NCBI GenBank assembly: GCA_031277535.1
Contig: JAITMD010000021.1
Location: 1 to 64,000 of the forward strand
Length of the DNA: 64,000 nucleotides
Reading direction: 5' to 3'
Source of the DNA: Flavobacteriaceae bacterium
Lineage (GTDB): Bacteria > Bacteroidota > Bacteroidia > Flavobacteriales > Flavobacteriaceae
Below the pieces are notes generated by a model. The model saw nothing but the letters and a program-made list of their open reading frames with translations. It did no database searches and was not told the DNA's origin. Positions 8,357-17,219 of the stretch are shown here, one piece after another; position 1 is the first letter of the stretch; every line of letters starts with the position of its first letter. A program made the position numbers and the translations under genes.

Positions 8357-9310
8357 ATGAGTTTTTTTAAAAAGCTTTTCTCTTCTGAAAAGAAAGAGAC
8401 TTTAGATAAAGGTCTTGAAAAGTCAAACACTTCATTTTTTTCTAAACTTACAAAAGCTGTTGCTGGTAAGTCTAAGGTAGATGATGATGTATTAGATAAT
8501 TTAGAAGAAGTTCTTGTTTCTTCAGATGTTGGCGTTGAGACAACATTAAAAATTATCGATCGTATTGAGGCTCGTGTGGCACGTGATAAGTATGTTGGTA
8601 CTGATGAGTTGAATAGTATTTTAAGAGAAGAAATTGCAAGTTTGCTTTCTGAAACAAATACAGGAGAGAGTACTGAATTTGAAATACCTAAAGAACACAA
8701 ACCATACGTTATCATGGTTGTTGGAGTAAATGGAGCTGGTAAAACAACAACAATTGGTAAACTCGCTTATCAATTTAAGAAAGCTGGGTTGAAAGTTGTG
8801 TTGGGAGCTGCAGATACATTTAGAGCAGCAGCTATTGATCAATTACAAGTATGGGCAGATAGGGTAGATGTTCCTATAGTTAGACAACAAATGGGAAGTG
8901 ATCCAGCTTCTGTTGCTTTTGATACTTTACAGTCAGCAGTTACACAAAATGCCGATGTAGTAATTATTGATACAGCAGGACGTTTGCATAACAAAGTAAA
9001 CTTAATGAATGAGTTATCTAAGGTAAAACGAGTTATGCAAAAGGTAGTAGGGGATGCACCACACGACGTTATGTTAGTTTTGGATGGTTCTACTGGACAA
9101 AATGCTTTTGAACAAGCAAAACAGTTTACGCTCGCAACAGAAGTAACAAGTTTGGCTGTAACTAAATTAGATGGTACTGCAAAAGGAGGAGTTGTTATTG
9201 GAATATCAGATCAGTTTAAAATACCAGTGCGTTATATTGGTGTAGGAGAAGGTATTGAAGATTTGCAAGTCTTTAATAAATATGAATTTGTTGACTCTTT
9301 TTTTAAATAA
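8357..9310 (+). CDS. ftsY: Signal recognition particle receptor FtsY
   Basis: The 317-residue protein has a short charged N-terminus and then the NG GTPase region. The P-loop GVNGAGKT is at residues 123-130, followed by DTFRAAAIDQL, DTAGRLHNK and TKLDGTAKGG. FtsY docks the SRP-ribosome complex at the inner membrane for co-translational insertion, with GTP hydrolysis resetting both GTPases. It lacks the long acidic A domain of E. coli FtsY, as is usual in this phylum. A lipocalin-like gene follows after 6 bases, so the two are probably co-transcribed. Confidence 0.97.
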   Translation: MSFFKKLFSSEKKETLDKGLEKSNTSFFSKLTKAVAGKSKVDDDVLDNLEEVLVSSDVGVETTLKIIDRIEARVARDKYVGTDELNSILREEIASLLSETNTGESTEFEIPKEHKPYVIMVVGVNGAGKTTTIGKLAYQFKKAGLKVVLGAADTFRAAAIDQLQVWADRVDVPIVRQQMGSDPASVAFDTLQSAVTQNADVVIIDTAGRLHNKVNLMNELSKVKRVMQKVVGDAPHDVMLVLDGSTGQNAFEQAKQFTLATEVTSLAVTKLDGTAKGGVVIGISDQFKIPVRYIGVGEGIEDLQVFNKYEFVDSFFK

Positions 9311-9316
9311 TAGTTT

Positions 9317-9745
9317 ATGAAAAGATTAATCTATAGCTTTATTATTAGTATAAGTTTACTTTTTATTGGTTGTGGACACCAAGTTAAAGAAGAAAACATA
9401 AAGGATATTAATGGATACTGGGAGATTGAAAAAGTAAAACTTCCTGATGGTTCAGAAAAAGATTATGATATAAATACTACTGTTGATTTTTTTGAACTTG
9501 ATAGTAATGGGAAAGGTTTTCGTAAAAAAGTGATGCCGCAGATAGATGGTAGCTATGAAACAAATGATGTAGTTGAAAATGTACAGGTAAAGAAAGAGAA
9601 AGATGAGTATTGGATAGAGTACAAAACGGAGTATGCATCTTGGAAAGAACAATTGTTAAGTATTGATCAGAATAATATGGTTGTAAAAAATACACATAAC
9701 TTAACTTATACATATAAAAGACCAATTCCTTTTAGTAAAAAATAA
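9317..9745 (+). CDS. Lipocalin-like lipoprotein
   Basis: The 142-residue protein has a signal peptide ending in LLFIGC, so Cys19 is the likely lipid anchor. The mature part starts with the NGYWEIEKVKLPDGSEKDY pattern of lipocalin-like domain proteins: a Trp near the first strand, then alternating strands. It would sit on the periplasmic face of a membrane; ligand and role are unknown. Its stop overlaps the start of the DUF721 gene by one base. Confidence 0.75.
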   Translation: MKRLIYSFIISISLLFIGCGHQVKEENIKDINGYWEIEKVKLPDGSEKDYDINTTVDFFELDSNGKGFRKKVMPQIDGSYETNDVVENVQVKKEKDEYWIEYKTEYASWKEQLLSIDQNNMVVKNTHNLTYTYKRPIPFSKK

Positions 9746-10062
9746 TGCAGGAAAAACGTTTTAACGAGTTTAAGCGCTTACGTGAAGAAAGTAGCGTTTC
9801 TGATATTCTTAAAATTATTATTAAAGAGAATAAACTGGAACGTGGAATAGATAGTTTAGATGCTATTGCTGCGTGGCGTAGGTTATTAGGTCCGGGCGTA
9901 GCAAATTATACATTAGATGTAGTGTTGAGAAGAGATGTTCTGTATGTGGCTTTATCTTCTCCAATCGTTAGAGAGGAATTAACTTATGGAAAAAGTAAGA
10001 TTATAGCTTTAATAAATGAAGATTTAAAGAAAGAGATCGTAAAGGATATTATTTTTCGTTAA
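9745..10062 (+). CDS. DUF721 domain (DciA-like) protein
   Basis: The 105-residue protein has a DUF721 core: a helical N-terminus, then WRRLLGPGVANYT and VLYVALSSPIVREELTYGKSK. DUF721 includes DciA, which loads the replicative helicase in many bacteria lacking DnaC or DnaI. Bacteroidota members are short and their role is less studied, so a helicase-loading function is inference. It is last in the ftsY transcript and is followed by a terminator. Confidence 0.8.
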   Translation: MQEKRFNEFKRLREESSVSDILKIIIKENKLERGIDSLDAIAAWRRLLGPGVANYTLDVVLRRDVLYVALSSPIVREELTYGKSKIIALINEDLKKEIVKDIIFR

Positions 10063-10080
10063 AGATATGAAATAAGTGAA

Positions 10081-10109
10081 AAACAGTTATCAAAAAAGGA
10101 TAGCTGTTT
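10081..10109 (+). terminator. Terminator after the ftsY operon
   Basis: A stem of about 11 bp (10081-10091 with 10099-10109, one G.T pair) is followed by a run of nine T. Confidence 0.85.
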
Positions 10110-10187
10110 TTTTTTGTTTTAAATAAAGGATGTTTTTGTCTTTTATATGAGGTATCGTATATTTGTATATATAAAGAAATAATTAAT

Positions 10188-10622
10188 ATGTTTTCAAAGG
10201 CTTGTGAATATGCAATTCGAGCAGTAATTTTTATTTCAGTTTCATCATTGAAAGGAGAGCGTGTAGGATTTAAAGAGATAGCAAAAGAAATAGATGCTCC
10301 AGAGGCTTTTACTGCTAAAATACTTCAAAAGCTATCGAAGTGTGGAATTCTTGAGTCTGTGAAAGGTGTGGGCGGAGGATTTGAAATTGCTATATCTCGT
10401 TTGGAGCAAATTAAACTATGTGAAGTTGTTCATGTTATTGATAGTGATTCAATTTATAAGGGATGTGGATTAGGATTGAGTCAATGTGCAGAAGAACATC
10501 CTTGTCCAGTTCATTTTAAGTTTAAAGAAATTAGAGATAGTTTAAAGCGAATGTTAGAAACTACTACTTTAATGGAGTTAGCCAATGGTGCTAAGTCAGG
10601 AAAAACTTTTTTAAAAATATAG
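10188..10622 (+). CDS. Rrf2 family regulator with three-Cys cluster motif
   Basis: The 144-residue protein has the Rrf2 winged helix: it opens FSKACEYAIRAVIFIS and continues EIDAPEAFTAKILQKLSKCGILESVKGVGGGFEIA. Three Cys follow in a C-x6-C-x5-C pattern (about residues 93-106, GCGLGLSQCAEEHPC), close to the iron-sulfur ligand spacing of NsrR and IscR. It may therefore bind an Fe-S cluster and sense nitric oxide or iron status (inference). It lies just upstream of two membrane-protein genes that may be its targets. A TATTGT-N7-ACAATA dyad between them is a candidate operator. Confidence 0.88.
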   Translation: MFSKACEYAIRAVIFISVSSLKGERVGFKEIAKEIDAPEAFTAKILQKLSKCGILESVKGVGGGFEIAISRLEQIKLCEVVHVIDSDSIYKGCGLGLSQCAEEHPCPVHFKFKEIRDSLKRMLETTTLMELANGAKSGKTFLKI

Positions 10623-10690
10623 TAATATATTTAAGGGGAGCATTTAAAGGAACAAGAATTTATATTAACGCATTCATTTATAAAATAATA

Positions 10691-10709
10691 TATTGTTATA
10701 AGTACAATA
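10691..10709. promoter_or_regulatory. Candidate Rrf2 operator
   Basis: TATTGT (10691-10696) and ACAATA (10704-10709) form a perfect 6-bp dyad with a 7-base centre. It ends one base before the TTTG of the downstream promoter, where a repressor would block polymerase. Confidence 0.45.
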
Positions 10710-10710
10710 G

Positions 10711-10743
10711 TTTGAGTAAGTTTTTAAAAGTATCTTATCTTTA
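10711..10743 (+). promoter_or_regulatory. Promoter of the heme/copper-type membrane operon
   Basis: TTTG (10711-10714) and TATCTTTA (10736-10743) are 21 bases apart, a near match to the Bacteroidota -33/-7 pair. They lie about 30 bases before ATG 10773. Confidence 0.55.
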
Positions 10744-10772
10744 GTATTAGGTACTTATTATATAAGAAGTAT

Positions 10773-11975
10773 ATGAAATCAATTTACTATATAGTTCCAT
10801 TAATCAATTTCCTTGTAGCAGCTCTATTTGGACTTTTGCTGAGAAGTATGTTTGTGTATGCGATAGATGGACCTACATTCTTATATGTTTTGCATACACA
10901 TTCTCATATTGCTTTGTTGGGCTGGTTGTATTTGTTGTTTTACATATTGTTTGTAAGGTATTTTGCAATAGATACTCCTGTAGAAAATAGATTCTTTAAA
11001 CGACTTTTTTGGCTAACTCAGCTGTCTGTTATTGGAATGGGAGTAACATTTCCTTTTATGGGATATGCAGTAGCTTCTATTAGTTTTTCTACTATGCATA
11101 TTATATGCTCTTATATATTTGCTTTTCGGCTTTGGAAAAATAATAACGTGTCAGGTACTCAGTATGGAATACTGCTAAAGATAGCTTTGTTCTTTATGGT
11201 GTTTTCAACAGTAGGTGTATGGTGTCTAGGCCCAGCGGTAGGATTAATGGGAAAGACAAGTGATTTTTATCAAATCTGTATCCAGTTTTTTTTGCACTTC
11301 CAGTTTAATGGATGGTTTTTGACAGCTTTCATGGCATTATTGTTTGCTACTATACTCAAAGATTATTCTTTACCTAAGTTTAAAGTATTTTATTGTATTT
11401 GGATACTTTCGGTAGTGCTTACTTATGCGTTACCTTTAAGTTGGTATATGGCATCCTCTGTACTTTATTATTTAAATGTATTAGGTGTATTGTTGCAATT
11501 TTATGTTATAGGGTATTTGATAAAAATTATTTACAGTAGATTTAAGGGACAAAAAAAAAGACTGAGTGTATATCTTTATCTTTTGTTAGTTCTAATGGGA
11601 ATATGTCTTTTAATTCGAATTGGTATGCAGTTACTCACTATATCAGAAACAATAGTTGTGCAATTGCAAGGCTTGCGAAGTTGGGTTGTAGGATTTATTC
11701 ATTTGAATATGTTGGGTGTTTTAAGCAGCTTTGGAATATGGTTAATTATTATAGATAAGAAAATGATTATGAATAACTGGACCAAAGGAGGTGTGTTTTT
11801 ACTATCATTAGGGTTTATATCGACAGAGTTTATTTTATTTATACAAGGATTACAGGATATTGTCGGTACTTATTGGTTAAATCGTATACCACTACTTTTG
11901 TTTTGGGAGTCAGTCCTTTTACCAATGAGTGTATTGTGTTTTATCTTTTCATATATTAAAATTAAAAAGTTATGA
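10773..11975 (+). CDS. Polytopic membrane protein, NnrS or oxidase subunit I-like
   Basis: The 400-residue protein has about 12 hydrophobic segments. A His-rich motif in segment 2 (LHTHSHIALLGWLYLL, about residues 44-59) and His in later segments (HIICSYIF, FFLHFQFNGW, FIHLNMLGV) resemble the heme or metal ligands of NnrS and heme-copper oxidase subunit I-like proteins. It likely sits in the inner membrane and handles heme, copper or nitric oxide chemistry. I cannot place it in a named family with certainty. It overlaps the CopD-like gene by four bases and follows an Rrf2 regulator with an NsrR-like Cys pattern. Confidence 0.7.
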   Translation: MKSIYYIVPLINFLVAALFGLLLRSMFVYAIDGPTFLYVLHTHSHIALLGWLYLLFYILFVRYFAIDTPVENRFFKRLFWLTQLSVIGMGVTFPFMGYAVASISFSTMHIICSYIFAFRLWKNNNVSGTQYGILLKIALFFMVFSTVGVWCLGPAVGLMGKTSDFYQICIQFFLHFQFNGWFLTAFMALLFATILKDYSLPKFKVFYCIWILSVVLTYALPLSWYMASSVLYYLNVLGVLLQFYVIGYLIKIIYSRFKGQKKRLSVYLYLLLVLMGICLLIRIGMQLLTISETIVVQLQGLRSWVVGFIHLNMLGVLSSFGIWLIIIDKKMIMNNWTKGGVFLLSLGFISTEFILFIQGLQDIVGTYWLNRIPLLLFWESVLLPMSVLCFIFSYIKIKKL

Positions 11976-12424
11976 GTGAATTACATATATTGCTAATATT
12001 CCATTTATTAGGAGCTACCATTTGGGTAGGAGGACATATTTTACTTACTGTGGTAATTTTACCACAAGTATGGAAAGAAAAATCAGTAGAAAAATTATTT
12101 AATTTTGAAAGTAGATATGAGTGGTTTGGAATGCCTGCTTTAGGAATCATGCTGCTAACAGGTATAAGAATGGCTTATCTCTATAATGTAAAAGTACTAA
12201 CATGGTTTACTTTTAAAACACCAATAGAACGGGTAGTTTCTTTAAAGTTATGTTGTTTGATAACAATTGCTATATTGGCACTGAGTGCACAGTTTTTGGT
12301 ATTACCTCGTTTAAAAACAGATTATAAAAAACTACCTCTAATGACTTTTCATATTCTATCTGTTACTGTCATAAGCATTATGATGCTTGTTTTAGGGAGT
12401 TTTGTAAGGTATGGCGGAATATAG
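11972..12424 (+). CDS. CopD-like four-helix membrane protein
   Basis: The 150-residue protein has four transmembrane helices with LLIFHLLGATIWVGGHILL at the start and conserved His in helices 1, 2 and 4. That fits the small CopD/DUF2269-like families linked to copper or heme transfer in the inner membrane. Its ATG overlaps the stop of the preceding gene, so the two products may work as a pair. It converges on the ECF sigma gene with only 9 bases between stops. Confidence 0.7.
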   Translation: MSELHILLIFHLLGATIWVGGHILLTVVILPQVWKEKSVEKLFNFESRYEWFGMPALGIMLLTGIRMAYLYNVKVLTWFTFKTPIERVVSLKLCCLITIAILALSAQFLVLPRLKTDYKKLPLMTFHILSVTVISIMMLVLGSFVRYGGI

Positions 12425-12433
12425 TTATACAGC

Positions 12434-13012
12434 TTAAATAGTAAAGTTTTGATCTATTTGCTTCAGGATGATTTCAGCTAATAGTTTTTTTGCACGCATA
12501 ATCTTAACCTTAACATTATTTAATGGTTCATGTAAAGCTTCTGATATTTCATTGTATGACATATCCTGAAAGAATCGCATTTCAATTACTTCCTGATAGT
12601 GTGGTTTTAGTAATGCAATATAGTTTTTAAAAACGGCTAAATTTTGTTCTTTAATGATCTCATCTTCAATATTCATTGTGTCATCAATGATATAGTTTAG
12701 GCTTTGTTGTTGTTCGTCATTAATATCTAAGAATGATACTTTTTTGCGTTTGCGTATCATATCTATATGTACATTTTTAGCTATACTTATAAGCCAAGTG
12801 TTGAAAGCATAAGTTTCATCATACTTCACGATGTTTGTAAAAGCTTTAGAGAAGGTTTCAATAGTTATATCTTCTGCATCTGTTTCGTTGCCTGTTCGTT
12901 TAAGTATAAAATTGAATACTTCTGCCCAATATTGATTGAGTAAAGAGGTAAAAGCAATGCGGTCATCTTTTTGTGCTGCTTTTATTAACTTTAAAGTATT
13001 ATCGTCTTTCAA
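12434..13012 (-). CDS. ECF-type RNA polymerase sigma factor
   Basis: The 192-residue protein has sigma region 2 (FNFILKRTGNETDAEDITIE through FNTWLISIAKNVHIDMIRKR, about 33-92) and region 4 (RFFQDMSYNEISEALHEP, NVKVKIMRAKKLL, about 146-176). This is the minimal ECF layout. It overlaps the upstream glycosyltransferase gene by 14 bases. No anti-sigma gene adjoins it, so activity must be controlled from elsewhere or by expression. Targets cannot be predicted. Confidence 0.92.
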   Translation of the reverse strand: MKDDNTLKLIKAAQKDDRIAFTSLLNQYWAEVFNFILKRTGNETDAEDITIETFSKAFTNIVKYDETYAFNTWLISIAKNVHIDMIRKRKKVSFLDINDEQQQSLNYIIDDTMNIEDEIIKEQNLAVFKNYIALLKPHYQEVIEMRFFQDMSYNEISEALHEPLNNVKVKIMRAKKLLAEIILKQIDQNFTI

Positions 13013-14111
13013 TTTTTTTGCGTGAAATAAGGTGAATTAAACTATAATATGTACCTGAAAGCACATGAGTAAATTCTAATATTGGGAACAGCCAAATTAG
13101 ATCCTTTTGTGCAAATTTCTTCAACATTTTATTGGTATAGAAAAATGCAATTAAGTATCTAAATAGAAATACAGCGATTGCAAACTCCCACAAATACAAA
13201 TTACAAATAATAATTGAGAATACAATATAAAAACATAAAGTGCTAAAATTTAGTATTTTGAATTTTAAACAAGTTAGCCAAGATGTATTTCTTAATAGTA
13301 AATTAGTTGTTTTTACTTGCTCTCGCCAGTTGGAGAACGAGTTTTTTACTGGATTTATTGTAAATGTATCAGGGTTTAATGTAATTGTAGCATTGGCTTT
13401 TGTAGCAATGAGACGAATAAAACCATATTCATCTCCATAAGGGATATTCATTTGTTTGATAAATCCATTATTCTTGAAAAATAATTCTTTACTATAAGCT
13501 TGATTCTTAGCATTACCAAATGCAGGTTTACTTATTTCTCCCCAAGAGAACAGATTAATATACTTGAGACTGTTTTGATAACGTAGAAATTTATTACTTA
13601 AAGATTTTTTTCTGCGTTCCAGTTCACTATAACCTATAACTACTTGTTTACGAGTAGTAAAGTTTTGACACATTCCAGCAATCCAGTTAGAAGAGCCAAG
13701 AATTGTAGTTGGATCTGTAAGTAAAAGATAATCACAAGAAGCTACTTTTATACCTAAAGTCAAAGCATATTTTTTGTTTCCCCAAAAAGCTTCATTGTTT
13801 TGGACATTAACTATTTTGACATTAGAGTACTGTTGTGCAAAGGTTTCAAGTATAGTAAGACTTTCATCTTCAGATGCATTATTAACTAAGATTAATTCAA
13901 AACGAGAATAATTTTGTGTTGTAAGGCTCTCTAAAAAAGTTGGTAGTTCTTTTTCATTATCTTTGATGTATACAACTATAGATACTGCTAAGTCAACATT
14001 TTCTTTTGTTTTACTTCTATTAGAAAAAGCTATAGGACTATAGATAGCCATATAGTAAATCAATTGAAAAATGACAATACAAACAAGTGTATAAAACAGT
14101 ATCGTTAGCAT
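12999..14111 (-). CDS. Membrane-bound family 2 glycosyltransferase
   Basis: The 370-residue protein has an N-terminal membrane helix, then a GT-A fold: VDLAVSIVVYIKDNEKELP, ELILVNNASEDESL, LLLTDPTTILG near the donor site, and PYGDEYGFIRLI. Two or three C-terminal membrane helices follow. The layout fits inner-membrane GT2 enzymes making cell-surface glycans or glycolipids; donor and acceptor are unknown. It heads a two-gene operon with the ECF sigma gene. A TAccTTTG box on this strand lies about 30 bases upstream. Confidence 0.85.
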   Translation of the reverse strand: MLTILFYTLVCIVIFQLIYYMAIYSPIAFSNRSKTKENVDLAVSIVVYIKDNEKELPTFLESLTTQNYSRFELILVNNASEDESLTILETFAQQYSNVKIVNVQNNEAFWGNKKYALTLGIKVASCDYLLLTDPTTILGSSNWIAGMCQNFTTRKQVVIGYSELERRKKSLSNKFLRYQNSLKYINLFSWGEISKPAFGNAKNQAYSKELFFKNNGFIKQMNIPYGDEYGFIRLIATKANATITLNPDTFTINPVKNSFSNWREQVKTTNLLLRNTSWLTCLKFKILNFSTLCFYIVFSIIICNLYLWEFAIAVFLFRYLIAFFYTNKMLKKFAQKDLIWLFPILEFTHVLSGTYYSLIHLISRKKIERR

Positions 14112-14138
14112 ATTGGGTAATTTAGTTTTTTAAGGGTG

Positions 14139-14146
14139 CAAAGGTA
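14139..14146 (-). promoter_or_regulatory. Promoter -7 box of the glycosyltransferase-sigma operon
   Basis: The minus strand reads TACCTTTG here, a perfect TAnnTTTG match, about 28 bases upstream of the glycosyltransferase start. Confidence 0.55.
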
Positions 14147-14177
14147 TTAATTATACGTTTATTATGTTTTAATTTTT

Positions 14178-15191
14178 TTAGAAGATATTTACTTCAGGAC
14201 TTATTGTAATTCCAAACATTTTATAAACTTCTGCTTGCACTGTATAAGCTAATTTTTTTATTTGTTCTCCTTTTGCCTTACCATAGTTTACTAATACTAA
14301 AGCCTGTTTTTCATGAACTCCAGCATCTCCTAAGCGATAACCTTTAAAACCACTTTGTTCAATTAACCAACCAGCAGGTATCTTTACCCATTCATCATTA
14401 ATTGTGTAATATGGCATAGTAGGATTGTTTTTGTAAATATTTTCGAATATAGTTTTTGAAACAATAGGGTTTTTGAAAAAACTACCACTATTCCCAATTT
14501 TTGAAGGGTCTGGTAATTTACTCTTTCGAATGGCAATTACAGCATCGCTTACATCTTTTATAGTGGGAGATAGAATGTTTTTTTTATCTAATTCTTCTTG
14601 TATAGCACCATAACTCGTTTTTAGTATGTGGTTCTGCTTGCTTAGTTTGAAAGTGGCAGATAAAACAATATACTGGTCTTTTAATTCGTTTTTAAAAATA
14701 CTCTCTCTATAATCAAATCGACATTCTTCATTTGTGAATTCTACAATGCTCTGATCTTTTATGCAAAGCGCTTTACAACTGACAAAATGATCTTTTATTT
14801 CCACACCATAAGCACCTATATTTTGGATTGGAGTAGTTCCAACATTTCCAGGGATTAGAGATAGATTTTCTAAACCACCATAATTGTGATCGATTGTCCA
14901 TAAAACAAACACATGCCAGTTTTCTCCAGCTTGACTTTCCACCCAAACATAATCGTCATCTTCTTTTAGAATAGAAATTCCCTTTAAATTTAGTTTTACG
15001 ACTATTTTATCAATATCTTTAGTAAGTAACATATTACTACCTCCTCCTAATAAAAATAGATTGTTTGCCTTATTCGCTTTAGTGATTTCTTTTAGAGTAC
15101 TAATGGAATCTATTTCAATAAAATACTTTGCAAATACATCTAATCCAAATGTATTGTAAGGTTTCAAAGATATGTTTTGTTGTATTTTCAT
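14178..15191 (-). CDS. murB: UDP-N-acetylenolpyruvoylglucosamine reductase MurB
   Basis: The 337-residue protein reduces UDP-GlcNAc-enolpyruvate to UDP-MurNAc with NADPH and FAD in the cytoplasm. It begins KIQQNISLKPYNTFGLDVFA. The FAD-binding motifs FLLGGGSNML (about 47-56) and LSLIPGNVGTTPIQNIGAYG (about 108-127) and the later IGNSGSFFKNP (about 233-243) mark type I MurB. I chose ATG 15191; a TTG 12 bases further upstream is possible but would abut the recF stop. Confidence 0.95.
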   Translation of the reverse strand: MKIQQNISLKPYNTFGLDVFAKYFIEIDSISTLKEITKANKANNLFLLGGGSNMLLTKDIDKIVVKLNLKGISILKEDDDYVWVESQAGENWHVFVLWTIDHNYGGLENLSLIPGNVGTTPIQNIGAYGVEIKDHFVSCKALCIKDQSIVEFTNEECRFDYRESIFKNELKDQYIVLSATFKLSKQNHILKTSYGAIQEELDKKNILSPTIKDVSDAVIAIRKSKLPDPSKIGNSGSFFKNPIVSKTIFENIYKNNPTMPYYTINDEWVKIPAGWLIEQSGFKGYRLGDAGVHEKQALVLVNYGKAKGEQIKKLAYTVQAEVYKMFGITISPEVNIF

Positions 15192-15203
15192 GAGGATTGT
15201 CAA

Positions 15204-16298
15204 TTATTCTTCGTCAGAAGAGATTTTATATATTTTAAAATCTTTATTAATGCTTTTTAGTAAGTTTTCAGTACGTTCAATATGTGTGTCAGAAATAAAA
15301 AGTTGACCAAAAGTGTCAATGTTTACCAGTTCTAAAATTTTTCTTACACGTTGCTCGTCTAATTTGTCAAAGATATCATCAAATAATAAAATTGGCGCTA
15401 CACCTTTTTGTTTTTTTAAGAAATCAAATTGAGCTAATTTTAAAGCAATAAGAAATGACTTCTGTTGTCCTTGTGATCCAAACTTTTTAATTGGATGTCC
15501 GATTAATTCGAAAGATAAATCATCTTTGTGAATACCAACAGAAGTATATTGTAGAGCTTTGTCTTTGGCTAAGTTCTCTACAAATAATTCTTGCATTGTT
15601 TTTAGATGTAATTGACTCTCATAAACTAATTGAACATCGTCAACATTATTGGTAATTAATTTGTGATAGTAATCAAATATCGGAACAAATTGTTCTATAA
15701 AATCTTTTCTTTTTTGATAGATAGGTTGAGCCAATTGTTCAATTTGCTCATTATAAATTTCTAAGGTTATAGAATCAAAGTATTGTTGTTGTGCAAATGC
15801 TTTTAATAAAGCGTTGCGGTGTGTTATCAGTTTTTGATATTGAATTAGTAATTGAAGATAGTTACTATCCATCTGTGAAATTACGCTATCTAAAAATTTA
15901 CGTCTGGTTTCACTACCCTCTATAATTAAATCTCTATCAGAAGGAGAAATGATAACTAAAGGGATTAGACCAAAGTGATCTGAAAAGCGATCGTAGTTTT
16001 TACCATTTCTTTTCAATACTTTTTTCTGTCCTTTTTTTAGACTACAGATAATATTTTCTTCTTTGTCGTCATTGACAAAAGAAGCATCAATAACAAAAAA
16101 ATCACTTCCATGTCTTATATTCTGCAAGGCAATAGGGTTAAAATAACTACGGCCATAAGCCATATAGTAAATAGCATCCAGAATATTTGTTTTTCCAACA
16201 CCATTTAAACCAACAAAGCAGTTTATTTTCTCGTTGAATTCGAAGTTTTTGTCTTCTAAATTTTTAAAGTTTAGAATATTTAATTTTTTTAAATACAC
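15204..16298 (-). CDS. recF: DNA replication and repair protein RecF
   Basis: The 364-residue protein is an SMC-like ATPase that helps load RecA at gaps with RecO and RecR. It shows NCFVGLNGVGKTNILDAIYY (Walker A, about 27-46), GSQGQQKSFLIALKLAQ (signature) and PILLFDDIFDKLDEQR (Walker B). A frame open back to a TTG at 16361 adds 21 residues, but that TTG is part of a promoter -7 box (16359-16366). I therefore place the start at GTG 16298, giving MYLKKLNILNFKNLED, the usual RecF N-terminus and length. Confidence 0.95.
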   Translation of the reverse strand: MYLKKLNILNFKNLEDKNFEFNEKINCFVGLNGVGKTNILDAIYYMAYGRSYFNPIALQNIRHGSDFFVIDASFVNDDKEENIICSLKKGQKKVLKRNGKNYDRFSDHFGLIPLVIISPSDRDLIIEGSETRRKFLDSVISQMDSNYLQLLIQYQKLITHRNALLKAFAQQQYFDSITLEIYNEQIEQLAQPIYQKRKDFIEQFVPIFDYYHKLITNNVDDVQLVYESQLHLKTMQELFVENLAKDKALQYTSVGIHKDDLSFELIGHPIKKFGSQGQQKSFLIALKLAQFDFLKKQKGVAPILLFDDIFDKLDEQRVRKILELVNIDTFGQLFISDTHIERTENLLKSINKDFKIYKISSDEE

Positions 16299-16358
16299 AG
16301 AGTTATCAAGTCTTTTAACGTTTATACGGGGTACCCATTCAATTTTCGTGCAAATTAT

Positions 16359-16366
16359 CAAAAATA
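16359..16366 (-). promoter_or_regulatory. recF promoter -7 box
   Basis: The minus strand reads TATTTTTG, a perfect TAnnTTTG. It contains the false upstream TTG start of recF and supports the GTG start at 16298. Confidence 0.6.
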
Positions 16367-16402
16367 TAGATAAAAAGCACTTTTATATTACAAGAAAAAT
16401 CC

Positions 16403-16410
16403 TATTTTTG
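16403..16410 (+). promoter_or_regulatory. Promoter -7 box of the TPR protein gene
   Basis: TATTTTTG matches TAnnTTTG and lies 22 bases before ATG 16433. It mirrors the recF box on the other strand, so the two genes have compact divergent promoters. Confidence 0.6.
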
Positions 16411-16432
16411 CCACTTATTAAACTTTGTATAT

Positions 16433-17218
16433 ATGGCAACTTATAATAAAAGAGGGTATAAAGCACCGAAACCTGAGCAAGAAAAAGAAGAGAATGAATT
16501 CGATCAGTTCAGTCAAGTAGATGCGTCAAATAGTAAAACTGCTGAAGTATTTGATACTTTAGATCAGGGTGCTAATAAAATGGAGGGCTGGGTAGCTCGT
16601 AATCAGAAAGTGATTTTTGGTGTAGTTGGAGCAATTGCTTTAGCAACTCTTGGTTATGTTGGTTATGATAAGTTCGTAGTTGAACCTAAAAATGAAGATG
16701 CTGCCAACGAAATGTTCCAAGCACAAAGTTATTATAATGAAGCGATGACTAACACTGTTGCAAGTGATTCATTGTACAAATTAGCCTTAAATGGTGGAGA
16801 AGGTAAATTAGGTTTCTTAGGTATTATTAATACGTATAAAGGAACTAAATCTGCTAACTTGGCACACTATTATGCTGGTACTACTTATTTGAACCAAAGT
16901 AAATTTAAAGAGGCAATTCAACAATTAGAGCAATTTAAAGCAAATGATATTGTATTAGGAGCATTATCTTTAGGAGCTATTGGAGATGCGTTCTCTGAAT
17001 TAGGTCAAAATAAAGAAGCTTTAGAATATTATAAAAAAGCTGCAGATTACAATAAAAATGATTTCACTGCTCCAAGATTTTTAAATAAAGCAGGATTAGT
17101 TGCTTTAGAATTAGGTCAAAAAGAAGAGGCTTTGAAATTCTTTAATGAAATTAAAAATAATTACCGTACATCACCTGAATTTCAATCAGTGGAAGGGTTG
17201 ATCGGTTTAGCACAATAA
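16433..17218 (+). CDS. Membrane-anchored TPR protein
   Basis: The 261-residue protein has an acidic N-terminus, one membrane segment (about residues 60-80) and then tetratricopeptide repeats from about residue 85, such as LAHYYAGTTYLNQSKFKEAI and AIGDAFSELGQNKEALEYY. The layout resembles YfgM-like scaffold proteins, which assist folding at the membrane; that role is inferred. It is separated from ribH by a single base and so is co-transcribed with it. Confidence 0.85.
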   Translation: MATYNKRGYKAPKPEQEKEENEFDQFSQVDASNSKTAEVFDTLDQGANKMEGWVARNQKVIFGVVGAIALATLGYVGYDKFVVEPKNEDAANEMFQAQSYYNEAMTNTVASDSLYKLALNGGEGKLGFLGIINTYKGTKSANLAHYYAGTTYLNQSKFKEAIQQLEQFKANDIVLGALSLGAIGDAFSELGQNKEALEYYKKAADYNKNDFTAPRFLNKAGLVALELGQKEEALKFFNEIKNNYRTSPEFQSVEGLIGLAQ

Positions 17219-17219
17219 A

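Noticed and set aside
16299..16361. A longer RecF starting at TTG 16361.
   Set aside because: That TTG is within a perfect -7 box and the extra 21 residues are not part of RecF; GTG 16298 gives the normal N-terminus.
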